64,000 nt of DNA, taken from positions 62,001 through 126,000 of the forward strand of contig FJUW01000015.1 of the NCBI GenBank assembly GCA_900074885.1, read 5' to 3'. The stretch is from Rhynchosporium graminicola. Lineage: Eukaryota > Ascomycota > Leotiomycetes > Helotiales > Ploettnerulaceae. The notes under the pieces were generated by a model, which saw nothing but the letters and a program-made list of their open reading frames with translations, ran no database searches and was not told the origin of the DNA. The translations under genes and the position numbers were made by a program. Position 1 is the stretch's first letter. The number at the start of each line of letters is the position of its first letter. This document shows, one piece after another, positions 21,426-33,130 of the stretch.

Positions 21426-23690
21426 TCATAGAGCACCACTACCTTGCACAAGCAGCTGCTTAGGCTCTCCAAAACCCCTTCCAATAGCAGCTTTAGGGCT
21501 AAACGCAACCGCCACCCAAGTCGCCTTCCCATCATCCTTCACCAGAACATCATGACTCCTGATCTCATCTCCAAAAAGACTCTCAAAATCCCTTACCACG
21601 GTAGCATTCACCGCGTCCACATTCCTATAGTACAGCTCTGTGAATGGAGCACCTCCACTCGAGCCTATACCGCGGAAGCTGAATTCCTGGCTCGTGCTTC
21701 CGAAGCTAGTGCTTGGACCAAGAGATGGAGAGCCGGAGTAGTACGCTGTGCCATTTTGTCTAGTACTGAGTGTGGTTCCTGAGAGTCCTGATGCGAGTTG
21801 TGACGTATGAGGGAGTTGGGCGAATTGCTGCAGCCCGGTTGGGATGACGGGTTGGCCGTGGGTAGTTAGATCTAGACCGAGCATGAGATCTCCTTGGATT
21901 GTGAAATTACCACCAGGTTGTACAATGTAACTGCTGTTGGCGTATAAGGGATACATGTATGAGGATTCGTAGGGGACACCACCCGTCGATTGGTCTCTCC
22001 CGATTGTTGAGTGGTTATTTTGTTGTATACCTCCGTATGCGACGACTTTGCCATAATTGGTTACCGAGAGCGATTGTGTCCATGTCGAAGTGAACGTTTT
22101 CTTGTTGGTAGTCACTACAGATGATATTGATATCGACCGTGTGACGTCTGTGGTGTAGACCAGAGTCTCATTTGCGCCAGTCGAGTTCTGGGTAAGGGTT
22201 TTTGAGAGGCTGATCAACGGTTCCGGAATGTTAATGGTTGGTTGATTTCCAGTGGTTATCGAATTCGAATCAGCATCCAGCCATACGAAGATTTTGCCTG
22301 TCACAAGCCAGCTACTCCCAACAGACTTCGTTATAGACCCGTTGCTTTTTCCATCATCATCAATACCGACGACTCGGATCTCAAACGTATGTTCTGCACC
22401 ATCTGAGAGCACAGGCAGAAAGGGAGTGATGTCGATTTCATGTTCTCTCAGATCAAACGCATCAATTCCAACGATGGGCTTCCACAAGCCTGGAAAGCGA
22501 ATCAGTAAGTTTTGTTGTGAGCGATTGAGAAACTGGGAGTGCTTACCAGGAACAACCCCTCCAGTGAAGATTACGGGGAAGGGCCAGTGCACACCAGCAA
22601 TTTGACCATCTATCAGGACTTGAACTTCGCGGAACGGAGAATACCCATAAAGAGTACCAACTGATGGTACAAAAGTTTCGGTGTCGGATTGTAGCACGTT
22701 ACTCCACCAGAACTCTTCAGCCGCCTGCCCACATGCAGAAACCGAGAATACCGCTCGGTTAGCATTTTGGGGGAAATCGATGGTATTGGTTGCGTTGTCG
22801 GCTGGTAAGGTAAACACACTTGCTGATTTCGCAGCGCCCTTTCTTGCTGAGATTGGTATGATGAGCGATGCTGGCTCAACAGTATCTTTGCTACTAAAAA
22901 ATTTCGCTGTGAGTGTGGCATTGAAAACGCCAGTGTGGGTGTCATCTATCAGATTCCCCAGGTCAAAAATGAGAGTCTGGGGAGAGACCCAGAAGTAGAG
23001 GTATTCCGACATATCCTTTATATATTCCCAGCGGATCCCGTTAGCTGTTGGCTCTGCCGTTGAGGTCCGCCAGATCTCAGTGTCCCCAAAGTACATCAGG
23101 GCGAGTCGGTCAAATTGTCGTCCTCTCGAGGTAACAGTAAAGTTCATGGTAACGCGGTTGAACTTGCATTTGGGCGGAGTGTAGGCCCCAACGAAGGGTT
23201 TTCCGTAACTGAAGCCAAAAGAATGCTCCATGAGAAGAGTCTCACAGCTGCCTGTAGCTAGCGGCCCGGAGGAAGGTGGGAGTGCGCTGCTCGGTCCATC
23301 GTCAAGAACGGTTTCGTTTAGTACTCCGGAAGGGGTGTGTATAGGTTGGTGCACCTGGAAAACCTCGAGGACATTGGCTGAAGGCGATGCTAAAGTGGCA
23401 GGGACTGTATCTTTCACAAGATGGAAGGTTGGTGTAGAGGCCAAAGTCTGCCAATGAATGGCAGGAACACATTTGGTGAGAAGCCAAAGCAGGACGGCGC
23501 AAGATGCCAAAAGTGCCAAAACAAAAGCTTTGAAGGACCGCACGGGATATAAAATTCCATGCGAGATCGAGGATTCCTTCTGGGCTAAAAGCGACTTCTT
23601 CTCGGTAGGTGGTGTAGTGAAAGCTACGGTACCAGTTATCCGGAAGCTTTTGGGCCCACGATGATTTGTGGCGTGAGATGGGTTTGACAT
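21426..23690 (-). CDS. Membrane-anchored peptide-N-glycosidase A (PNGase A family)
   Basis: Two exons, 23690-22547 and 22489-21426, with a 57-nt intron (GTAAGC...TTCCAG), give 735 residues. Removing the intron restores FTGGVVPGLWKPIVGIDAFD, the signature stretch of the family, while the unspliced frame stays open with 19 extra residues. A single membrane helix at about residues 53-76 after a cytosolic tail predicts a type II protein facing the lumen or outside; many N-glycosylation sequons follow. Conserved stretches include ERVTMNF-like KFNRVTMNFTVTSRGRQFDR and DTEIWRTSTAEPT. The family removes N-linked glycans from asparagine, turning it to aspartate, as shown for the plant enzyme; activity of fungal homologues is less certain. 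The gene starts only 96 bp after the stop of the small gene upstream on the same strand. Confidence 0.9.
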   Translation of the reverse strand: MSNPSHATNHRGPKSFRITGTVAFTTPPTEKKSLLAQKESSISHGILYPVRSFKAFVLALLASCAVLLWLLTKCVPAIHWQTLASTPTFHLVKDTVPATLASPSANVLEVFQVHQPIHTPSGVLNETVLDDGPSSALPPSSGPLATGSCETLLMEHSFGFSYGKPFVGAYTPPKCKFNRVTMNFTVTSRGRQFDRLALMYFGDTEIWRTSTAEPTANGIRWEYIKDMSEYLYFWVSPQTLIFDLGNLIDDTHTGVFNATLTAKFFSSKDTVEPASLIIPISARKGAAKSASVFTLPADNATNTIDFPQNANRAVFSVSACGQAAEEFWWSNVLQSDTETFVPSVGTLYGYSPFREVQVLIDGQIAGVHWPFPVIFTGGVVPGKHSQFLNRSQQNLLIRFPGLWKPIVGIDAFDLREHEIDITPFLPVLSDGAEHTFEIRVVGIDDDGKSNGSITKSVGSSWLVTGKIFVWLDADSNSITTGNQPTINIPEPLISLSKTLTQNSTGANETLVYTTDVTRSISISSVVTTNKKTFTSTWTQSLSVTNYGKVVAYGGIQQNNHSTIGRDQSTGGVPYESSYMYPLYANSSYIVQPGGNFTIQGDLMLGLDLTTHGQPVIPTGLQQFAQLPHTSQLASGLSGTTLSTRQNGTAYYSGSPSLGPSTSFGSTSQEFSFRGIGSSGGAPFTELYYRNVDAVNATVVRDFESLFGDEIRSHDVLVKDDGKATWVAVAFSPKAAIGRGFGEPKQLLVQGSGAL
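22490..22546 (-). other. In-phase intron of the PNGase A gene
   Basis: A 57-nt intron with donor GTAAGC, branch-like CTTACTGATT and acceptor TTTCCAG. Its length is a multiple of three and it has no stop codon, so a retained intron would add 19 residues inside the catalytic region. Confidence 0.85.
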
Positions 23691-23786
23691 ATTTCTTTTG
23701 ATTGTGAACTTTGCGATGTATCGATCGATGTGGGGCTTCTCCGTGGAGCTGTCGCTGGTGAGGAATGGGTATCGAGCTGACCAGCC

Positions 23787-24185
23787 TCAGTTGACTATTT
23801 CCAAGTGATCCCAGTATCGTTTTCTGGCTGCAGTGGCAAGTCGCTGTCCAGTGTAACGGCTTTGAAAGTAGTTGAATACTGCAAATTCGTCTCTTGTCAT
23901 CACATAAGAAGTTGGTCGAGCTTCAATCTTTCTCCAGATTTCCGCCAGTGCAGTCTCTAGGATACGCACGACAGCTGGATCTTGTGATCCTTCTGGTGTG
24001 TCCCTGGCAGCCTCCAGTGCTTGTGCGACTATGCTTACTGCCTGATCTGCAGACGCCACATAATCACTATCAGTATAACTCATTGAGGAGAAAGCTGCGG
24101 TTTGGTAGGGGATGCTAATAGTGTTGATAGCGGAGAAAAAAGGCGAGGACGAGATAGGAAGGTTGCTGATGCTTTGGAGCTGCAT
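23787..24185 (-). CDS. Small conserved-looking protein of unknown function
   Basis: A single-exon frame of 132 residues with an ATG at 24185 and another at residue 35 (MSYTDSDYV). I do not recognise a named domain. The part after residue 35 looks like a compact helical protein: VSIVAQALEAARD, VVRILETALAEIW and the aromatic-rich FNYFQSRYTGQRL followed by ARKRYWDHLEIVN. The first 34 residues are Ser/Ile-rich and could be a mitochondrial targeting peptide or simply leader if the second ATG is used. The gene ends 96 bp before the PNGase A start on the same strand, so the two are unusually close. Composition supports a real gene. Confidence 0.6.
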   Translation of the reverse strand: MQLQSISNLPISSSPFFSAINTISIPYQTAAFSSMSYTDSDYVASADQAVSIVAQALEAARDTPEGSQDPAVVRILETALAEIWRKIEARPTSYVMTRDEFAVFNYFQSRYTGQRLATAARKRYWDHLEIVN

Positions 24186-27100
24186 GATGAGGGAGGAGTG
24201 GCTTGTTATGAGGCGAACAAATGTATGAGCAATGGGAGTTCAAGTAGGTAAGCAGTTAAGGTGCAGTGGACTGGTTTTCAGTCAAGTAGGATGCTGTGTG
24301 ACCTGTAATATAGCTGCAGGAGGCACGACTGGACAACTTGTCTTGGGCCAGGGCATGCAGCTTATTTGTTCCTTTTCTGTCACCACCTAGAGTTGCGGGA
24401 AGAGCATCCATGGAAAAGACCCTCAAGCAAGGGTAGGTAGGTTATTGAAGACGACAACTCACAGGATGTAAGCGTTATGCGTGAAGCTCGAAACTAGTAT
24501 TCCGTTCAGAAGCCTGCTTTCTTCCCTGGAGCCACAACCCGGCACCGGTACGTACCTGGAGGAGCACGCCCGCTCCGAGAAAAGAGGATATTAGAGTGGC
24601 TTGATTGAGGTCAGGAATACTAGCGTAGAATGTCTCTGTAGACGCTCGGGCAGTCAAGAATCCTGATGCGGGCTGGGATTGAGTGTGTGTAAGTAGAGTA
24701 CTGGATAATTTGGGACGAGCTCAAGACTGAGGGGTCTTGCCCCAAGGACATACGGATACGGAGTAGTTGATTCCAGGGGGGGGGGGCTTGTCTCGGTATA
24801 ATTCTTAATTACCTAGGTACTTATTATACCTGGTAGAGTATAATAAAGCGAGGCTGCGGCTCAAACGGAACCGAACCTCAACGGCTTGCCAGAAGTGAGT
24901 GAGGATGAGGCCTTCGATCTCGACGCAGAGAGCTCTTTGGCCTTTCTCGACACAGCTGAGTATTAGGAAACCTCGACGACGACGACGAGTACCTTAGCGA
25001 ACTCCAGTGTTATTGCTTCAGGGGCCAGCAGGGCTTCGTACTGTAAGGGCGGGTTCGGACTCCTACACCGCACCACCAGTACCTATACCGGTATAAAGTT
25101 ACATTGCCGCTAGGCCTCGCCAAGTGTTACCGATACTGGCCGCTTACTGACACGGACAAGACAACTTGGAAGTACTGTGTTGGTTTTGGTCACGGAGGAA
25201 AAGTCGAGAAATCTCCCGTCTCCACGTCCGACAGGTCTCTGAATAGTGTTCCCAAACATTACTTACTTGTTCGAGCCTGGGCTGATCTGTGTGGCAACTT
25301 ACTAAGTACTAAGTATGCGGCTGAATCAGTATGGTAAGTATAGGTAGGTACGAAACGTAGTGGAGTGATAGCTAAGGTACCTACCTACCTACCTTACTGT
25401 AGCAGGGAACACAAACGAGAAGCGAAAAATCTGGCTCGAGACTGGTTTCTGTCCTGTCTGCCTGTCCTGTCCTGTCCTATCCGGTCACTTGCGGACAGAA
25501 GTAGAGTCCAGATGTCTCCTTCCCTGGCTCCTGGCTCCTGGTACAACCTCACTCGGAAATAGATTGGATGTCTAGGTATGCACCCGCCCTGCCGCCATTC
25601 GCCATGTAAAGGCTACTTAGCCTACGGGCAAGACTCTTAAGACCCTTTTTCATGTTCATCGTTTGGCTCCAACTTCACGGCACCATGCATTGTTAAGTAC
25701 ATTCTCGCGTTTCCAGCCCTCTGCTGAGCCTCGGGACTTCATTGCAAACTCTAAAGTTGGGATGCATCCCCTAAGATCCACCGATGTCTACTCTTAGCTG
25801 TCGTCCCTTCACTGCGGCCTACATGCATTCCGCACTTCACATAGACCGACTTAATGTATTAGAGTTTCTCGGGCTTGAGGCTGAAAATCTGACAGCGGTA
25901 CTAACCACAAAATTCGCAGTCTTGATTTAAGTATCACCACACCACCACACCACCAGACGACTGGCATCCGCAACAGTTATATGCTTTACGTCTCAGATCT
26001 CTTATGCTTGTTCTGTCCCTGTTCAAAAATCAACATTATCATCTGAGTTGAAGGTTGTTTAGTAGGCTATACTCCGTTGATTGCGAGTAAAGTGCGCCGC
26101 GATTCCGCAATATCACTCTACTCCACTTTGAGCTCTCTGAAGGTTCAATAGCGTGCCGAGGTGGTCGAGCTTCAAGTTGTTCGGCCAGTAATCCACAATC
26201 ACAATCCATTACTCAGACCCGTAGCTGTGCCCCATTATTCAAGAACTTTTCCCCATCAGCCTTTAAAGTGGAACAAAACCTTGCCACAGCTACTCTCGGA
26301 CTTCCCCCTCTCGGAATCCCCCTCCCCCATCGGAGAGGGATCTGCTTAACGCCACGATCTCCGTTTCAGGTCCCCTCATACCCAATTTTGGCAATTGCTT
26401 ATCACGACCATTCCGAACGAGGTAAAACAAGAAGCCCAATTTTCCCATTAATATTGTACCATCAAGTTTTGGAGATTTTGCAAAACGCGATCGCAAAGTT
26501 CCACAGCGATGATCATTTGCGGATCGTAACCAAACCCAGCTGTTGTTCTGTCCTAAGAGCCGTGTTGTATTGGTTATGGCTCTAAAGGATTTCCATGATT
26601 GCCGCTCATGCACAGGCTTCCAAGACTTCAGTGCGCCACAGCTATGCTCAAACCTGACATATCCCCGGTCCCAAGAAGCTCAAGAACAGATTTCTCTGTT
26701 TGACAACAATGATGGTTGCATGCCGAGGCGCCCCCAGACTTCAGAACGTACGTCTCAGGCTATCGGACAAGAGATCCTGGGGGTGTGGACGAGAAACATT
26801 ACGGTAATCGAAATTGCAAGAGTCGCAAGATGTATCGGAGATTTCGAGTCTTGTTAATATCATGCAATCAACATCGAACCGTGCTGGGTGATGCTGTGCC
26901 GTGCCTCGTCTCAGGAGTTTCTGTTGGTAACTCGGGGAAAGAGCCGAGTCACAGAGGCCAGGATCAGCAATCCTGTCATTCTGCGTTGCGTGTCAAGGCA
27001 TCAACAATTTCTTTTGATCATTCGTCCCAAATACGGTACTGGGGACGAATAATGGCATGAAAGTACGGTGTCTACCGGAACATCACGTCCTAACATCCTG

Positions 27101-30100
27101 GGCATCATACCACGACCCGGTCAGTGCAGCGACGGTCCGAGCATCCTCTTGCAAGCCTTACGGCCGATATATCCGAGTCACCTCTGCAGACACCGACTCA
27201 CCGGAAGTCAAGATTCTCAATAATGAAGCGATTCAGAAGATCCACCCTGAAAGTCTATAATTCCAATCTTTTGACTCGATCTCCGAAATTCCTCCATAAA
27301 AGTACGACGATCGTACGATAGATAGCCTTTTCGTCCTTGGCTGCCTGGAGTTACGTCCGCGGTATCACATATGAATATCGCTTCATTCCATAGATCAGAC
27401 TACACGAGTTGTGACGAGATCGCGCCGTCTGTTTGTTTTGGGCAAAAGTAAGCGAGTATTTCATTGTGTTTGACGTTGCACGAACTTGAACCATATCGAA
27501 GATGATAAGGCATAGGGTCAGTGTCTATTATAAGATTATGGCACTTGATTGTAACGATTGAAAGAAAGGGACTTGGAGTTGGAAGTCAAGCATAGACCTT
27601 GCTGGCTCTGTGCTCGCGAATAGGTAGATCTACAAGTACCAATTCGGATATTTTAAGCGTGATGGGTCTCAACTTGAAGTTTGCCTCAAGACCGCATGAT
27701 CCACACCTTGACATCAGCCGTTACTTGGTAAATCCACAAAGCGGTTCAGAAGCGAGAGAAGCAGAGGGGCAAAGCTAAAGTTTAAATCGCGAGCCAAGCC
27801 GCCCCATCTCCGAGCCCTATGATAACTTGATAAGCATGGAAGGAAGATCGCAGAAATGACACAAGAAGTGTTCGGCCTCATGACTCAAGCCAGAATTTGC
27901 CGCCTTGCCATCCAAGCCGCAATACCCACCGAAGCGATGTTTACCTTTTTACCTCCTTCTCCTTGCTGTTGCCGCGGTTCTTGCTATACATGATCGACAA
28001 CGGCCGGCAAAGAATCCCTTCTGAAGGATACCTTTAGTCACTTGAATCCATCACGATCTCTCAGCGGGGTTGGTCGAGCTTGTATGTCTTGTCGTGCCGG
28101 TGAAGAATTACGAACGTATAGTATGAAAATAAGAAAGAACATCTTGAAGGGTCAGATTGCTTGCCAGGCATTTTGCCACCATCTACATCCTGCTCGAAAA
28201 GTTCGTTGTCGACTCTTGAAAATCTTCACTTTACACTTTGTGGATGACAATCAGAATTTTCCAGAACGAAGATCCATCCCGTGAGTCGGCTAGTTAGGGG
28301 TTGCGTGACTGGAGACCATGGATCCAAAATTTGTTCCTCTTAACAGCCTGTTCCCTGTCTTTTACGCTCCAGTTTGAAAGAGGCGCGCAGTGTTCATTCA
28401 CAGCGGGGGACCGACAGTCACGCTCAGAACTCTATAAGCGATTAAGTCCCTTCTAATTTAACTTCACCTCACTCCATATGATGTCAGTCTTGGCACCGTA
28501 TCAAGTCTGCTTGAAGCTAAACACCCGATGAAAACCCCCCGAACTTAATTCTATGTCGAACACCTTCCCTCCATGGCCATTTCAGCCTGAACAAGTCATA
28601 AAGTGGAAATTATCCAAAAGCTGCAATCCGAAGCGCGTGTAGCGTGATTGAAATCCCTCCAATTACCTTAGCGACCGGGCTTCGATCCTCAGTAACATTA
28701 TTTTGAGTTGAGACTCTGATCGACTCGATCCAAATCACGATATCAAACCCCGACTGTCGTGATCCTTGTGTACCTACCTAGGTACTTTAGATTACCTCAC
28801 TCTCCCGCGAAGCCAAGTCTCAACGAGCTGTTCCCGACTTTGGCTTTAGAGTGTAATCAGAGAACACAAGAAATCAATTAGCTCTTCATCTCTCGACGCA
28901 ATCTGTGATTCTTTGATCTCCCTATCGGCTTAGATTCTGTTCCCCACTGGCCTCTATCCTAATTTGTCCGCGCGATAGAGAATCCTATCTACGATACCTG
29001 TATCTTTGTGACCCAGATAGGCCGTCAAAGCAATGAGCATTACTCACTGACTCTATTCTGGTGAATTCGTCTTGTGGTTGTTTGCGAACCCCCAAATGTC
29101 CCTTCCGAGTGTTGTTCGTGAACATTCGTTTGTGTGAGCCGTGGAGATATTATTGATGAATATTTGAGAATCCAAATTACTTTTCAAGTCAAGAGCAGGC
29201 CTACTTCTGTCATCTCACGTGCCTTAGTAATATATACCATGTCTTTCTATTTTCTCCAAAATAAGGTCCAGGTAGTAGCTCAAGTTTATCAGATGTAATT
29301 CATTATACAATCAGATAAGTCACACAACATCTACGTTATTGAGCGTGTCGAGGTTCGCGACTCTCTTTCGTGACTAGGGTTTGGCTCGAGCCCGATTCCG
29401 CCTAGCGGAACAACACAGATGCTACCGGCAAAGTATCCATGGCTATATGGGGAAACATTTGCATCTCTTAGGTAGATCCATAGATCTACGTACCTATATT
29501 TCCACCAGCAGACTCAACATCTCTCATTCTCTATCTTCATCAACGAAGGGGGACGTAGATTCTGAATTATCTTTTTGTAATATCGTATATTAGACGACTA
29601 TGAAACTTAGTGTAGCTAGAATAAATCTGCACCAGTTTTCGTGAATATGGTAGGAAGGATAGTGTTCCCAAGTCCCGAGAATACTAGCTGACCAGTACCA
29701 CCACTTTAGTTAGCATCAGCTAGCATTTAGTCTCACCCATAGTTCACCTCCGTCAAGGAGCCAGTCTTATAACACCCTAATCACCTTGGGATTTTCATCG
29801 GCGTATCACCAATATCCGTGCCAGCTAGGGAAATATGCCTACGATATTGAGGTAGCTGAAAAGGTTCAATAAAGCACGCCAAGATATATCATAAACATCT
29901 TTAAGCGAGAGCGGAAAATCCCCAGCAGAGGTTCGTTTATTACTTTAGGAACGTAGGGGTTCAATTTCCAATCAGATCATCCTCGGCCATATTTTGTTAT
30001 CGTGGTCTAGCTAGTAGGCAGGTGACATAATTACGGATAGTCCGCCGAAGCTTTGGCAGACGGTGTATGTGGTTAGTGCAAGTTTGAATCTAGACTGTTG

Positions 30101-30353
30101 GTTGCAACCGAACAGGATAGCCGAAGATGTATATCGCGTACTATAGTAGAGCTAGACTTCCACAATACACTTTTTCCGAAAATTCATTGAAATCAGTGAC
30201 ATGCCTACTTTGCTGTCTTTCTGCCCATAAGCTTTACCGCTGCGATCATCACGAAAACAGTAATAAATCTACCAACGATCTCCGGAGAAAAGAAGTATTT
30301 TAGAGTCATCTTCCAGTCACTCTTTTCCACGCAGCACCCAACCCAAGATCAAG
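24186..30353. other. Six-kilobase region without a supported gene
   Basis: I see no gene. Features noted are a run of ten G at about 24777-24786, several copies of the TACCTACC/GGTAGGTA motif (24440, 25340, 25380-25395, 28770), short CCTGTCCTGT repeats near 25460-25480, and ACCACACCACC at 25940. The longest ATG frames are near 100 codons (26268-26585, 26716-27060) with no family resemblance. The last kilobase should hold the promoter of the PLC-like gene at 30354. Confidence 0.4.
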
Positions 30354-32231
30354 ATGCGATTCACCAGTCTCCTCAGCGCAGTTATCTGCCTCCTCCTAAA
30401 CGCCATCTTCGTCTCAGCAGGACCAGGCGGCTACGTCCAACTCGCGAACCTTACACCATACGACTGGAAACTGAAGTCCATACACAGCTACCACATGCGC
30501 TGGGACCTTCCCGACACAATCCCCGCCGGCACGACCAAAGAGCAGTACTTCGAATGGAAGAAAGACCACGGTCCGAACGGTGACTGCGGCGCGGAAGCCA
30601 CTTACGAACTCGTCGGATCTCCCGAACCAGCTTCCTTCACCGTGCAAGCGGGGCAGAACAATGGGAAGCATATCGATATCCAATACGGAGATGCCTTGTC
30701 TTCGCTGGGAAATCCTGTCGGCTCGCTGTTCACGCTTGGGTACACTAAAGATGGCACTGTACTTTTCGTACTCGCTGGGAACGAGACCGGTTCCTATGTA
30801 TCGTCCAACCCGCCCGTGGCCTGGATGCAAGCTACGTTCCCGACCATCGGGCAGAAATCTCTCCGCGAGATCGCAATGCCAGCTAGTCACGACGCGGGCA
30901 TGTCGCAGATAACACGCATCTATTACGGTACAGCGCATAACACGCAGACGCAATCCGTGCACGTCTACCGGCAGCTCATCTATGGCGCGAGATGGTTCGA
31001 TATCCGCCCTGCTCATCGCCAGGGGACGTGGTATACGAACCATCTCTTTGGAAAACTCGGGTCGTTCGGTCGGACGATTCATGATATTATCGAGGATGTG
31101 AACCGCTTCACGGCGGAACATCCTGGGGAGCTCATCGTCTTGGATTTGACGCATGAGATGGAGAGGTTGAGATGGCGGCCGAGACTTACGGCCGAGAAGT
31201 GGCAGGAGTTATATGATTTGTTGTATAACGGTCTTGATGATATCTGGATGGCGGACCAGGATAGTATGCCCGAGGACTTGTCGGCAGTCCCTATCTCGAC
31301 GTTCGTGCAGCCGGGATCGAGATCTGCGGTTCTGGTGAGGATACCGGATCATGCTCCTGAAGATATTCTGCGCAGTTCGGCCGTACAGAAGAGAGATATG
31401 GCTATGGGTGATGCACTTATTGAGGATGGATCTAGCAGAACTGCGATCGACGAGCGGCTGGATGTTAACGTACCTATCGAGGATGGGTATAGCAACACCG
31501 CCATAGACGAACCGTTGGATATCAACGCACCTAACATCGTACCAGGAGACTATCCACTTGAAGAAAGCGAAGACGAGAATGCGGAAACACCAGATAACTC
31601 CACCCTTTCCCCACTTCTCGATTTCCCATTCCTCCCACCTCCAAAGCCTCCCACGGTCCTCAAACCAGCATTCATCCACGCCCGACGCCTCGCCACAGCA
31701 GGCGAATATTCCGACACGGACTCACCCTCCTTCCTGGAGCTGGATCAGCTCCTCAAACTCGCCCACCTCCGGCCGGAGCCCAAGAGTCGCATCCACAAAA
31801 GTACCTGGACGATAACGCAACGAACCAAAGATGTCATCGACATTGGCAATTCGGCCACGAGTATCATCAGCAAAGCGGTGCCTGCGCATCGCAGGCTCTT
31901 CAGCATGATTTGGAAAGGGCTGAAGGGTACGACGTATCCGAATCTGATCGAGGTGGATGATATACACGATAGCCAGGTCACGGCTTTGTGTGTGGCTATT
32001 AATCATTACTTTGGACGGGGCTTGGATATGGCTGGTGTGAAGATTTTGGGGAAGAGGAGGATGGTGATGATTAAAGGGAGGAGTGCTGAGGAGTGTAAGT
32101 CGGAGAAGTTGGGGTGGTTGGGGAAGGGGGTGGTGTTGTCTGCGAATGGGCTTACGAGTGCTATCAAGAATATGAATCCGAGGTCTTGTTTGACGGAGAG
32201 GTGGTGTGGGATGGTGACTACAGATACTTGA
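30354..32231 (+). CDS. Secreted PLC-like phosphodiesterase (PI-PLC X-domain type)
   Basis: A single-exon gene of 625 residues. Residues 1-22 form a clear signal peptide (VICLLLNAIFVSAG). A beta-rich N-terminal part is followed by a PI-PLC X-like barrel: PASHDAGM with His179 and Asp180, YGARWFDIRP with Arg213, Asp216 and Arg218, and a second histidine in WYTNHLFG (His230). These correspond to the catalytic His/His and supporting Asp/Arg residues of bacterial-type PI-PLC, so activity is possible. An acidic insert at about residues 340-420 splits the barrel and contains two tandem copies of a 19-residue unit. Fungal members are extracellular and act on phospholipid head groups or glycosyl-phosphatidylinositol; the substrate is unknown. 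No GPI signal is obvious. The gene faces a second, different PLC-like gene tail to tail. Confidence 0.85.
   Translation: MRFTSLLSAVICLLLNAIFVSAGPGGYVQLANLTPYDWKLKSIHSYHMRWDLPDTIPAGTTKEQYFEWKKDHGPNGDCGAEATYELVGSPEPASFTVQAGQNNGKHIDIQYGDALSSLGNPVGSLFTLGYTKDGTVLFVLAGNETGSYVSSNPPVAWMQATFPTIGQKSLREIAMPASHDAGMSQITRIYYGTAHNTQTQSVHVYRQLIYGARWFDIRPAHRQGTWYTNHLFGKLGSFGRTIHDIIEDVNRFTAEHPGELIVLDLTHEMERLRWRPRLTAEKWQELYDLLYNGLDDIWMADQDSMPEDLSAVPISTFVQPGSRSAVLVRIPDHAPEDILRSSAVQKRDMAMGDALIEDGSSRTAIDERLDVNVPIEDGYSNTAIDEPLDINAPNIVPGDYPLEESEDENAETPDNSTLSPLLDFPFLPPPKPPTVLKPAFIHARRLATAGEYSDTDSPSFLELDQLLKLAHLRPEPKSRIHKSTWTITQRTKDVIDIGNSATSIISKAVPAHRRLFSMIWKGLKGTTYPNLIEVDDIHDSQVTALCVAINHYFGRGLDMAGVKILGKRRMVMIKGRSAEECKSEKLGWLGKGVVLSANGLTSAIKNMNPRSCLTERWCGMVTTDT
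31419..31532 (+). repeat. 57-bp tandem duplication inside the PLC-like gene
   Basis: Two adjacent 57-bp units (31419-31475 and 31476-31532) encode IEDGSSRTAIDERLDVNVP and IEDGYSNTAIDEPLDINAP. Protein similarity is higher than DNA similarity, with most differences at third codon positions, so the duplication is not recent and the repeat appears selected. Confidence 0.85.
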
Positions 32232-33130
32232 GTTGTGTTCTGGAAGGTCTCGCGCTGCAATCGACTCTTTGGCGGATATGTGTCGAGAGAGCATTCCACT
32301 CACGGCTCTTTGCGAGACTGGAAAACATGACATTGACCATCACCACGCTGGTCATCTTATCTCCGACCTTGACATCGAAGAAGCACGTTGAAAGACTGCC
32401 AGGGCTCAGCGCTCCAGGATTCGCTACTGCAAGATACGAAACCAACTTAAGCAGATGATTCGAAGATAACTCTGAACAACACACAAGCACCCAGCATCTC
32501 CTCGCCAAAAAAGACACCCTTCATGCCCTTCATGCCGATGGTATATACCACACCTGATCCACGCAAAAAATCCCACATCCAGCAGGACTTTCAAAAGCCA
32601 GACGTTTCTTCTCATGGGATACGAGAGACATCTCAGCGTACCAAACAAGGAAGTCTGCAGCTACCCAACTTCCTTTCCGGACAGAAACGTTGGCTTGTGC
32701 TCAACCGCCGTACGCCAGAAAAGGAAAATGAAGGATTTGAGAGCGAGAATGGTGAAGGCAGGAGGGGGTTAGGTTAAGCTTGAAATCATAGCATGGAATG
32801 ATATTTCCTGCAAGGTGCAAGGAGAGGTGAGATGAATTATCCTGGGGATGTTGCGGATCGCAGAGACTTGTATAGCGAGTAATTTCATTTTGCTGATAGT
32901 GACATGTAGCTAGCCACTTGGCTAACAATATACATAATATCTGATAGAGCTCCATATCATTATCAAGGAAGTCTGATATATTCTCATGTACAATTGAACT
33001 ATATACAATTGTGAAATCGACACGTCTAAATCTAATGACCCCCGAACGCCATGGCTTATGCACCGATCCAATTAAGCGCTGTCTATCGCAAACTCTTTTG
33101 TAGCATCCAGCTATTCAACTGAGATTATAT
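32232..33130. other. Intergenic region between two convergent PLC-like genes
   Basis: Nothing beyond the two 3' untranslated regions is supported. A plus-strand frame at 32523-32777 and minus frames at 32701-33063 lack family features. Confidence 0.4.
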
